A stretch of 64,000 nt of DNA from contig NC_043744.1 of NCBI RefSeq assembly GCF_004337985.1, forward strand, positions 3,260,408 through 3,324,407, given 5' to 3'. This document shows, piece after piece, positions 46,724 to 64,000 of the stretch. The position numbers and the translations under genes are program-made. How positions within the stretch are numbered: position 1 is the stretch's first letter; each line of letters opens with the position of its first letter. A model generated the notes under the pieces. That model ran no database searches. It saw nothing but the letters and a program-made list of their open reading frames with translations, and had not been told where the DNA came from. The DNA comes from Pyricularia pennisetigena. Its lineage: Eukaryota > Ascomycota > Sordariomycetes > Magnaporthales > Pyriculariaceae.

Positions 46724-53145
<6,422 letters not shown>

Positions 53146-55684
53146 ATGGGTGGCTCGAACAGCGATGGCTCCCTCAGCAGGCTCCAACTTCAAGACCGCT
53201 GGACAGACATCTACCGTACCATAAAACCATATCTACCGCCAGTCAATTTTATCACCGTCCACCATGCGTACTTTGTCTTTGTCGGATTGATAATCTCTGC
53301 GATTTTCTTCGCATTGGCCGACAGAGAGGAGTTTAAAACGCTCAGCTTTGTTGACTCATGGTTCCTCATCATGTCTGCGTTCACTGGCAGCGGCCTGAAC
53401 ACTGTCAATCTGAGTGAGCTGGTCGTTGCCCAGCAGGCAATCTTGTTCGTCATGATGGTCATTGGCAGTCCCGTTCTGGTGTCTCTTTTCACCATTTGGT
53501 TCCGCGTCCGTATTTTCGAAAAGCGTTTCGACCGCATCGTCGAAGCCGAAAGGGAGCGTCGCCGACGCAAGCGCGCAACTGGTGCCATGCTTGGCATGGC
53601 TGGGGCCATGGCCGGCCTGCCAGTAATGTCGACTTTTGGAGCGGGTTCCCGTCCTCCCCCTCAATCTCCCCAGGAACGTGCCAAGAACGATGCCTTTGAG
53701 CTTTCAAAGCCCAAATCGCCAAGGCCAGGTGATAAAGACGGTTTCCAAGTCGAGTCGCCCAAGTTATCCCCAACGACAAACCCGACCGCGATGGCGATGC
53801 ACCAGCAGTTGGCGGCACTGCAGAGCAACTTCCAGGAGGATGGCGCAGTTCCCTCGTCACCTGGTCCCAGGCCTGCGCCTTCGACCGGCCATAGCCATCG
53901 TCACCGACCGCCTATGTCTCCCCTCGCGCGCTCTGCTACTATTAGGGCTGGAACCACTGAGGCGACAGGAGAGACTGGTTTCGACTTTAGGACTTTTGTT
54001 CGCACACACAAACATTCCATCGGCCGCAACGGCCAGTTTTTCGATCTTGACGACGACGAGCGCGAGTATCTCGGAGGAGTCGAATACCGTGCCCTGAAGC
54101 TATTGTTCGTGATAGTTGCCATCTATTTCGTTGTTTTGCAGATCCTGGGAGCCATCACGCTGGGCGCCTGGCTTTCCGTCCACGGGCGAACAGCTACGGC
54201 GGTCAATTCTCAAGATCCATGGTGGTCCGGCATATTTCTAGCTATTTCCTCCTTCAACAATTGCGGGTTGACGTTGCTCGATGCTGGCCTAACCGCCTTT
54301 GTCGACGACGCATTTGTGCTTACCATTGTTACTTTACTCTCATTTGCCGGCAACGCCGCTTTTCCTGCCTTTATCCGAGGCACCATCTATCTGGGACGTC
54401 TCTTTTTTAAGCACATCATTGCCCGCCACGGCCCCGAGTCCGACGAGTACGGCGCTTGGGAAGAAGCTTTCGATTTTATTCTCAAATACCCGCGACGCCT
54501 CTTTATGCTCATGTTCCCCTCAAAGGCCAACCTTGCCTTTGTTTCTTTCTTTTCAACAGTTGTCATTGTCAACTGGATCGGGCTCCTTGTCCTAGGCTTA
54601 GGAAACTCGGTACTGGACGTCTTTCCGTTGGCCAAGCGCATCGGCGTGGCGCTCTTCCAGGCTACGACGACGCCCTCTGGTGGTTTCGCAGTCTTTTCGA
54701 TATCTGGCCTGTGGTTCGACGCCCAGGTGCTTTTACTTATTGTCATGTATCTCGCAGCGTATCCCGAGATTATCGTGATGCGTAATTCTAATGTGGGTGT
54801 CGAGAATCGTCCTGCTTCACAAATAATCGACCATGAGCTAACCACTGTGCCGGGTACGATAGGTCTACGAAGAGCGGTCGCTCGGTTTATATTCTACTGC
54901 AGAGGCCGCGAAGCAGGAGGAAGAGGAAGACGCCGCTGACGAGGCTGCTGCGGCGGGGATGACGGACATCGTTCCACAGCTCTCGGCGAACTCTATGTCC
55001 CACGCCAGCGGCATTTCGGCGAAGCCCAAGATGACAACAACCACCATCAAAACGCTGGCGCACGTCGGCCGGCGCGGCACCGCGTTCGTAGGCAAGCAGT
55101 TGAAGCAGCGCATAAGCGACTTTCAGGGCGTAGGCATCGACAACGCCGCAGCACGCCGCCGCTCACAGGCTGCCGCGTCCCTTCCAGTCATCGTCGGGAT
55201 CAAGCGGTCCAAAAGCATCCAATTTGAACCACCGCCGGCCGCTACGGCAGCATCCGACGGTAGCGTCAGCCTAATTTCGCAGCACCTCCGCGGACAACTG
55301 GCGCACGACGTATGGTCCATCGCGCTCGCGCTGTTTGTGATCACCATAATCGAAACCTCGCACTCAATACTTGACCCACGCACGTTCAGCGTGTTCAACT
55401 TTCTCTTCGAGATTGTTTCGGGCTACACAAACATTGGAATATCGGTTGGCCTGCCTGACCAAGCATACAGCTTCTCTGGCGGCTGGTATGCCGGCAGCAA
55501 GGTAGTAATGGTGCTTATGATGATCAGGGGACGGCACAGAGGCCTACCCGTTGCGCTGGACCATTCGGTCAAGCTCCCAGGCTGGGATGACGTGGCAAGG
55601 GAGGAACAGGACGCAGAAATCCGGAGGAGTCTCAGCATGGCTCGTGCCAGTATGGAAAATAATGGTCAACAAGTCGTTTATTAG
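53146..55684 (+). CDS. TRK1: Trk-type potassium transporter
   Basis: Two exons (53146-54792 and 54863-55684) encode 822 residues. The 70-nt intron (GTGGGT...CTAAC...TAG) is needed: unspliced, the frame stops at 54940, and spliced it gives MRNSNV-YEERSLG, a Trk family box. The protein has four MPM pore repeats with loops SAFTGSGLNTVNL, SSFNNCGLTLLD, ATTTPSGGFAVF and SGYTNIGISVGLP. A large hydrophilic loop (about 150-300, Pro/Ser/His-rich) after the first repeat and the RGRHRGLPVALD segment after the last are also characteristic. A shorter acidic loop with EEEEEDAADEAAAA precedes the last repeat. Trk proteins take up potassium at the plasma membrane, driven by membrane voltage. It is convergent with the polyketide synthase, with 331 bases between stops. 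Confidence 0.94.
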
Positions 55685-56015
55685 ACTAGTTACTAAAAAT
55701 CTACATTCGATGTTTGAACCGCAATCATGTCCAGTACAAAAGAAAGCCGGGCTCAACCGGTTCCTGCTTGTCTGTGACGAGAGCAGACAAGTAGTAACAT
55801 TGGCAATGATGGAACATTTGGCTTCACGTTGCTATTTCCGAAACCATAGTTTGAGTGCGGAAAACGAGAAGTTTTTTTTTTTTAACCTTTGCGGAGATAA
55901 GATGCAAGCTGGAAAAGAGAAGCACTTAGATGATGGGTAGCCCGGTAACTTCTCTCCCTCTCCCCCGCCTTCAGCGACGACGCCCCACTTCTATTTTCCC
56001 CAAAGCCCAAACACC
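55685..56015. other. Intergenic, convergent 3' regions
   Basis: A short spacer between the Trk and PKS stops, with a T-run at about 55871-55882. No gene is seen. Confidence 0.5.
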
Positions 56016-59000
56016 TCAGTCTTGCCCGAATCCAACGGTACTTTTGCTCACCACAAGTTTTCCAATGTTGGAAATTGGTACATTTCCCATTATGTCAAAA
56101 ACTGCCACAGTAGCTGCAAAGTCCTTCAGGATCCAGTTTCGGAGTTCGACCGCGAACAAAGAGTCGACACCATATGCAGACAGAGGCTTCTCGACCTGCA
56201 CGTCGTCGGGGGAAATTGCCATGGAACGGCCGAGTTTCTGCTTGAGCCCCTCAACAACTACCCTGGCCCGATCTGTCGCGTCGGGAGTGGCTCTGAAAAC
56301 GGCGCCAAGATCGCTTGCTGGAGATTGACCGACCGCCTGCTCAGCGTTCGTCTCGTTGCTGTGCAAAAAGGTCGAAAATAGAGGCCGGCTGAGCATCTCT
56401 GGCGGCTCTTTGCCTTGGTCCAAGAACTCATTTGGCGTGCGCAGCCCAAAAAGAACACGTGCGCCATCGCCAGAACGTTGAGATGATGATGCTGATGGGT
56501 CACAGCACAGAGTCAAAAGCGCAAGCAGCTCCTCCTCTTCGAGCTTGTGCATATCTTCAACCAACTTGAGGTGTCGTTGATAGCTTACTTCCTCGGACAC
56601 GATGCCGACGTTTTTCATCCAGCCCACATCGATCGATATGTTGCCCCGCAATCCCAGTCTTTGGCGATGTTCGGCAAGCCAGTCTTGGGCAGCACACCCT
56701 GCTGCGTAGTTGGCCTGGCCTGGGCCGCCGATTGTACCTATAAGACTAGAGAGGAGGATAAAAAAGTCCAGATCCGGAGTGTTGAACCGGCGATGCAAGT
56801 TCCAGGATGTCTCTACTTTGGACCGCATGGTGAGCTCCCACTGGGCATGGCTCATGTTGGCAAACACGGAATCTTGCAGCACCATTGCAGCGTTGATGCA
56901 GCCTTTGACGGGGGGCATCCCGAGCCTATCGTGGCAGTCATTGAGTGTGGCGGCTAGAGATGCTTCATCTGCCACGTCACATCTGGGGGCTTCAATGTTG
57001 ATACCGCGGCTGCGTAGCTCCTCCAACAGCTCGGATACTTTCGATCCTGCCTCACCTGAACCTGATCGAGACGGGAGGATAATGTGTCGAGCTCCACGGC
57101 TAGCGAAAAACCTGGCAAGTGATCGGCCGAGCCCACCAGTTCCTCCGGCAATCAAATAAGTGGCATTCGAGTCGAATCTCCAGTCTCGGCTCTCAGTGAT
57201 CATCTGTGGCACGACATCATTTCGATCGAGCGTGATCAAGCAGCGACCAATGTTCTTGCCACTTTGAAGCTGCCTGAAGCCGAGCTCTATGTCCGAGGCT
57301 GGGAAAGTATTGAGGACGGGTCCAGGTTGACGTATCTTGCCGTCGACCAGGAGTTGAACAATATCGCGAAGTAGGCGCGATGTTAGCTCAAGGTTGTTCA
57401 AAACAACGTCTTGCAGATCCAACGCAAAGTAACTACGGTTGTTCAGAAAACCACCCATCGGAAGGGCTGCGTTGGCGTGTTGGTCGGCTTCGCCAATGTC
57501 AATGAAACGACCAAAGGGGGCCAGAAGAGCCCAAGAAGCACGAAGCGCGTCCCCAGAGAGGGAGCTGAACACAACGTCGACGCCTCGTCCGTCTGTCATC
57601 CGCTTGACTCCTTCGGCAAAGGAGGTATCACGACTGAAGAAAATGTGGTCTTCCGGGATCCCCATATTTTTGACGAGGAAGTTGCGCTTGCTGTCGTCGG
57701 AGCAAGTTGCAAACACTTCAGCGCCAAGCATCTGCGCAATCCACACAGCCATCTGTCCCGAGCTGCCAGCCGCAGAATGAATGAGAATCCTTTCGCCTCT
57801 GCTCAGGCGAGCTCGGTCCATCAAGCCAAAGTACGCCGTCATTCCTGGGATGAGGACTGAAGCGACAGTCTCAAATGACATGGTATCTGGTATCTTGCAC
57901 ACAGCTCGCTGTGAGGAGCGAGGGAAGGCCCTCATGCAGTTTGGCGATACCATGGCCACCCTGTCTCCAGGCTGGATATTCTGACAATGCGGTCCGACCC
58001 TTGTGACGACACCTGCGCAATCAATACCCAGGTTATTGTCACTGTCAATTTTGCCTAGCGCCACGAGAACGTCACGGAAGTTGATGGCCCATGATCGAGC
58101 TTCGATCTCGACTTCGTCGGCTTCGACCGGCCTATCATGGTCTTGGTCCTCGACGAAAGCCAAAGACTCCAAAGTTTTATCTGCACCCACACAGAGCTTG
58201 ACCGGACCCTTGGAGAGCCATGGTGCTTTGTGGAGCTGTGGCCGCAACAACGACACGAGCTGCCTGTTGTGCTTTGTATCCTCGACGACACGTCCGGTGA
58301 TGATACGGCTGTCGCGGTAAAGGTATTCACGCTCCGGACTTGCGGATGGGCCGAAGGCTGCATCAAAAACCTTAGCTACGCACCTTGCATGCGTGCTGAT
58401 GTCTTGACCAGACAGGCTGGACTCAATAAGCAAGCTGACAAGATTTTTCCCTGGCTCCTCCGTGCGGACGGTCCGCATCCAACCCAGATTAGCGCTGCCC
58501 TTTGCGCTTTCATCATCCGACGGGCTGACTAGAGTGACCCAGAGGACGTTTTTCGTGCGACTGATCAAGTCTTGAACGGCGTGAAACTCGGCAGGTGACG
58601 GACTCGCCAAGACCGGACGCCACATATCTATCATTGATATGAGGACATCATCCTCGCCAATTCTTATCCCAGCCGCTGTTTTAAGGTCCAAAATTCGGAA
58701 ATCATGCCCTTGCGAGAACTGATCCTGGACCAGATCAGCCGCTTGAATTTGGGGCTGCTCGTTAATGTCTCCCACCAAAAGCAGCAGCTTGGACGCAGGT
58801 CTCTGGCCACGCAGGCTATTCTCCATGGTCGCGCGAGAGACTATGACGCTGAACAAGTGAAGTTCATCACTACGATAGTCTCGAAGACTTAGCTGTGTCC
58901 CGGAAAATCCCGTCTCTGTAAAAACCCAGTCCCACTTTGACTCGGGTATTGCAGCTGACAGACCACGCCATTCTTCCCTCTCTCCCCACCAACCAGGGAC

Positions 59001-62000
59001 CAATCCCGTCGAACAGTTGGTTATAACATCGTGCGGGGCTATCGTCTCGAGGGCCAAAAGAAGGCCTCCTGGCTTGAGCAATTTCCGAACGTTGCGCATG
59101 GTCTCGAGAAGATCCTCTGTCGCATGGAGGACAGATCCAGCAATTACCATATCGTATGAGCCTTCCTCATAGCCCTCCTTTTCGGGACTGTTCTTCATGT
59201 TGAACGTCTTGAACTCCATCCTCTCCCGAAGACGTCCTCCAGCGGCTCCCCAGCGTGCTTCTGCAGCCTCAAAGAAGGCAGGAGAAACGTCGGTGTAGGT
59301 GTATGATTGGAATCTCTGCGTGCCAGTTTCGGCCTCGAGCGCTGCCAGGATTGGCAGTATTGTTCCAGTGAAACCACCCGTTCCAGAGCCAACTTCGATG
59401 ATCCGCATGTTTGGGTTCTCATGGGCGGCAAGATGGAGGAACTTCAGCAGACGATGATCGCAAACCTGAGCGAACATATCGGCGTAGAATGACCCGGCTG
59501 TATCGGATCCAAACATGATTTGCAAAGGATCTACAGCGCCAGTCACGATTGACTGGAGCTGGCGCATAAGGGCGGCGTGGAGTTGCCAGGCAGGTCGCAT
59601 AAGCTCAAGTTCTCGCAGTTCCACATCGAGCTCTTCTTTGCTCAATCCCCTGGGCTTGACTTCGGTCTCTCTAAGATGCTGCCTCATCCACGTCAAGTGC
59701 CTCTGCATGGATTCTGGTACACTCTGGTTGCTGGAGTCTAAATCGTGGACAGTGATAACCATAGCTTCAGTCATGACAAGCCGGAGCTTGTCGAACTGTG
59801 CAACCAACGTTTCTTCGTCCTTGTCTGGAAAACTGTCGGCTTCGCACTCGATCGCCAGCTGCTCTGCGCTGAGTAGGCTCATTTGTGGTTTCCACTCGAT
59901 CCGGTGAAGCAGTTTCCGGTCGACATCGTGACTAGGGGAACCAGTGCTCACAGCTGCCATAATCATGTTTTCCATGCTGCACAGTATAGTGTCATCGTCC
60001 GAAACTGCATACACGCGGCCTTTGACCCGAGGCCGCCCGCATTCTTCTGGCGAGCAGGCAGCATAAAACCTTACGGAAGTTGTTGCAGGGGCCTGCCATT
60101 TGTGCGAAGCAGCGAAATAGGCGTTGGTCAGCTTGAACGGAACGTTTGTACTTGCGGAAGACAGTGAAAGTCCCTTGGTGGTGCTGATACGCAACACCTG
60201 AAACGCGGCATCAAGAACCGCCGGGTGAACAATGCTGGCTGTCTTGTATCGACCTCCAAGATGGCCACGTTCGAGATCGATGCGGCCTATGGTGTCCCCA
60301 GATCCATCCCACCGAATTTCATCGAGATGACTGAACCAGTCTTTCCACTCGATGCCAAACTCTGCGGCGTCATCATAAAAGACCTGCGGGCTGATTGGTC
60401 GTCTGCAAGACTTGTCCGCGCGCTTGAACTCACCCGCAAGACGAGCATGAGCGAATTTCCACTCGTCTGTCTGAGCCGGCGACGCTCCATCATACCGAAC
60501 CGAGAGCCTTGCGCGGAAGCAATCGGTCCATTGATCATCCAGATAAGCAAAAATGACCACCTCTGACTGGGCCGCCGCGTTGATCTCGTTGGTAGCAGAT
60601 TTGATAGGCCGAAGGCGGACCATCACCTCAGTCCGCTCTTCCCACCTCTGTCGAATAATGAGAGGAGCAATGAACTCGGCCTCGTGCACCTCATAACCAA
60701 GCACTTGTCCATTTGGTATAGCCATCTCTTGGACCGCCTCAATAGCCATAATCAACATGGCCGCACCCGGAAGTATCACAGTCCCGCTGACTACGTGATC
60801 ACCTACCCATGGTGCTGATTCGACACTCCAGAAGCTGCGCCAGCGCGGCTCGAGAGGGTTCCAGTCGTAAAATCGTGCACCGAGAAAGTCACCCGATGTT
60901 GTTGGCTGACGAAGGCGAAAATTGCGGCTGAGGCGGGACTCTGTCCAATACTTCTTGCTGCGATCAAAGGGATACCCGGGTAGATCAACCAGAGGTACTA
61001 TATCAACACCGGAGTGGGCGTTGGCGGCTGGAATATCCACGCTGTATCCGGTACAGAAAAGATGACCCACAAGGTCTAGGGCTGCCTCGACGGCGGAACG
61101 GTTTCTGTGCAAGACACAGGCGTAGCGGATTTTCCTCTGTGATTTCTTGATAGCGGTCTTCAAGGTGTCCAGTACTGGGCGACGCAAGGCAGGGTGTGGC
61201 CCAACCTCGATAAGATCGGTAATAATACCAACTTGGTCCTTCAGGGCCGAGGTCAGGGTCCGAACGGCGTCAGAGAACTGTACGGGGGAGACCATGTTGT
61301 CGATCCAATACTGAGGCTTTGCTAGCTCGCTCGGATCGATGGTTTTGCCCGTGACAGACGACACCATAGGAATCCTCTTCGCTCCCTCTTGATTTGCAGA
61401 GCCTCGAAGCACACCCATCTGGATCAAGTAATCGCCCGATATTTGATTCATGTGTGCGGAATGGTAAGCAACACCCGTATTTAGCTTTTGTGCAAAGATG
61501 CCATCTTTATCCAGGCAGCTCTTGACTGCGTCTATAGTTGCTTCGTCACCTGCTAATGTCACGTTCCCAGGGCTGTTTATGCAAGCTATACTGATGCTGC
61601 TGTCCCGGTCAAGGTTCCTGTCGGCCAGATAACTCGGTATGTCTGCTTCGGGTAGGTTGACAGACATCATGGCACCGGGGGTCTGAGAAACCTGCAGCTG
61701 CTGTTTGAGACAGTCCGCGAGCTGGCCCCGCAAAAAGGAAACTTTGCACGCCGACTCGAGCGAGAGTGCCCCCGCCGCATAGGCAGCTGCGATCTCGCCC
61801 GAAGAATGGCCCACGACGGCCTTGGGTACGATTCCGAAAGCCCTCAGCAGATCGACCAGCGCGATTTGCAGGGCCGTCGTCAAGGGCTGGCTGTATGCGG
61901 GCATGTTTATGGTCATGTCATTGCTAAGTTCGTCAAACAATGACCATTTGCAACCCAGCCTGTGGTATACATGGTCAATCCGCTGCAGGGTTTGCTCGAA

Positions 62001-64000
62001 CACTGGATATTGCAGGAGACCGCGACCCATACCGGCATACTGCGCGCCTTGGCCGGTGAAAATGAAAGCGATGCCGAGTTCCCAGGTTCCCGTGCTCCTT
62101 GTTGCTTGGCAAGATGACGCGAGGATGGACTGACGCGCGGCGCCGGCCGATGTCGACGTTGCCGTGGCGAACTGTCGCCAAAGCATGAGGCTACGGCGAG
62201 TCGCGAGCGTGTAGGCAAGCCTATCCAGCTTTTGGCTGTTGCCGGCGATCTTTTCTTTGTGAAAGTTCTCCAACTGCTTGCCCATGCGACCGAGAGCCTG
62301 TTGATCTGCAGCGGACCAAACGAGGATGCGGAGATTTTCGTGCTGATTTACGTTTCTGTTCGTGGCTGCGTCATCTTGGTGTTTTCCTGTCCCGTTTGTT
62401 GCCGTTCCATTCGTCCCATTCGTCTCATTTACTTTGCCGCTGTCACATGACAAGCTATGCTCGTGGGGGCTGCCATTGTTATTGACGTTTGGCCTTTGCT
62501 CCAACCCATTCTGCTCGGGCACTGTCCCATTCAGCCTGGACTTGCTCCTCTTGAGCTCTTCTTCAGGAGCGCCGCTCGGTTGCCCATCAAAGTTTGGTGA
62601 TCTAACAGTATTATGGTGACCTTTCAATCCCGCTTCCTCGAGATAATGCAAGGCGTCGTCAACAATGACATGGGAATTTGTTCCTCCAAATCCGAAGGAG
62701 TTGACCGAGGCTCGACGCAAGCCTTCGCACGGCCACGGTATAGCAGCTGTTGGAATCTCAATTTTATGTTTTTCAGTCTCCAGTCTTGGGTTGACCTTCT
62801 CAAAGTTTGCCTGCGGTGGAATGATGCCACTCTCAAGTGCCAAGATGGTCTTGACCAGCCCAGCCAGTCCTGCAGATGCCTCGAGGTGGCCGACATTGCT
62901 CTTGACAGAGCCAACGAACAGGGGCGCCTCTGGTGAGCGCGAAGGGGCAAACACCCGACCAATGGCCGCCATCTCGATGGGATCTCCTACTGGAGTTCCA
63001 GTGCCATGGGCCTCAAAGAAACGGGTCCTATCCAGGGGCAGATTGGCCTTTTCGTAAACTCGACGAATCAAGTCGGCCTGGGAATCAGAACTTGGTTGCG
63101 TCAAACCAGGGGTGCGTCCGTCCTGATTAGAAGCGGAAGCTCTTATGACTGCGCGTATCACATTGCCGTCCCGTATGGCATCTGCTAGTGGCTTGATGAC
63201 CATGGCAATGATGCCCTCGCCTCTGGCATAGCCATTCGCCCGGTGGTCGAAGCTGAAGCATTTGCTACTTGGGGAGAGGAAGCCTTGGGCAGACAGCATC
63301 TGGTAGCTGTTGGGCACCAGTATGAGGTTGCCACCCGTGACGAGGGCTGTTTTGGCATCGCCGCTTAATATGGACTGGCAGGCCATGTCGACGGCGCAGA
63401 GACTGCTGGAGCAGGCGGAATCGACATGGATGCTGGGCCCGCGCAAGTCAAAGTACCAGCTCACTCGGTTGGGGATGATGGACGCAAAGGTCCCTGTTGT
63501 GGCCATCTGGTGGTGGTCCTCTGGGTCCATGGACGCCATACGGCTGTAGTCGTCCGACATGGAGGCCGAGTACACTGCCGTGTTGGACTGCTTCAGGTCC
63601 TCGATCGGGATTCCGGCTGACGGTGACCACGGTCAGTACCGAGCTTCATGTTCTCCATCCGTGTTCAAAGCTCGACTGTCTTTAACTGACCATTTTCAAA
63701 AGCCCGATATGAAGCCTCAAGGGTCCATCTCTGGAGTGGGTCCATGGACGCCGCCTCTTTGGCCGTGACGGAGAAAAATGGGGCATCGAAGACGGCCGGG
63801 TCTTCGGTGATGAAGTGACCTCCTCGACATTGGACCTTTCAGGCGCCGGGCAAGTTAACTCTACCTTCCGCCCAAGCATACATACTTCAAAGTTGCATGG
63901 CTGAGTTACTGACCTTGTTGTACTGGCTTGACCTCACAGCGCCAACACTGATACGATCATCAGGCCAGTCGGTTGAAAGATTGGCCCGGGTCTTGAGAAC
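56016..64000 (-). CDS. Highly reducing type I polyketide synthase, 5' end outside the window
   Basis: The gene enters from the right edge; exons 63914-64000, 63691-63835 and 56016-63616 are read, with introns of 78 and 74 nt, giving about 2610 residues. Domains in order (numbering from the window edge): ketosynthase with Cys146 in [10 protein letters not shown] and His in EAHGTGT and KSNVGH; acyltransferase with GQGAQ (about 600) and GHSSGE (about 680); dehydratase with His in [13 protein letters not shown] (about 1018) and Asp in VLDAAFQ; C-methyltransferase with EVGSGTGG (about 1489); enoylreductase with IDCAGVV and HSAAGSSGQ (about 1945-2030); ketoreductase with GGTGGLG (about 2237) and Tyr in QANYAAG (about 2382); acyl carrier protein with Ser in GVDSLF (codon 56160-56162). 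All catalytic residues I can check are present. There is no thioesterase or other release domain, so release needs a partner enzyme. Product unknown: a reduced, possibly methylated polyketide. Confidence 0.97.

Noticed and set aside
54793..54862. Apparent frameshift splitting the Trk gene into two frames
   Set aside because: A normal 70-nt intron with donor, CTAAC branch site and acceptor restores the YEERSLG family box, so it is not a pseudogene.

Overview
The window looks like nuclear DNA of a filamentous ascomycete (Pezizomycotina, most likely Sordariomycetes). The evidence is short introns (about 50-260 nt, mostly GTRNGT...CTNAY...YAG), long gene-poor spacers full of poly-A/T and TAGG-type runs, and typical gene families: a HET-domain protein, a Zn2Cys6 factor, a WSC sensor, a TmpA-like protein, a fungal KatG and a highly reducing polyketide synthase. 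Species cannot be fixed by eye. A 24-N gap at 9996-10019 shows a draft assembly. I see no rRNA gene, complete tRNA gene, CRISPR array or intact transposon.

Layout. 0-8 kb: 5' part of a WD40 protein (possibly a Nup37-type nucleoporin), a WSC-domain cell-wall stress sensor and a HET-domain protein. 8-19 kb: a Zn2Cys6 transcription factor broken by the gap, and a two-exon DUF4470/MYND-finger protein. 19-34 kb: an Ace2/Swi5-type C2H2 factor, a DHA1/Qdr-like MFS transporter, a four-CBS plus PB1 tail-anchored protein, mitochondrial ribosomal protein uS2m, and two low-complexity proteins of unknown function. 36-49 kb: four widely spaced redox proteins (PHBH-type FAD monooxygenase, TmpA-like membrane oxidoreductase, DUF3445/haem-dependent N-demethylase-like protein, catalase-peroxidase). 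49-53 kb: a long gene-free stretch with an AT-rich core. 53-64 kb: a Trk potassium transporter, then a complete-domain HR-PKS running off the right edge and convergent with it.

Most genes here are unrelated housekeeping or regulatory genes. The PKS is the only clear secondary-metabolism core enzyme. Its tailoring partners, if clustered, most likely lie to the right, because its left neighbour is a Trk transporter. I found no clearly new system. The best leads are an unusually long stop-free, presequence-like extension upstream of KatG, an alternative in-frame first exon in the CBS-PB1 gene, a GC-AG intron in the monooxygenase, a divergent HET signature, and an unresolved region at 42.4-43.8 kb that may hold a small or decayed gene.
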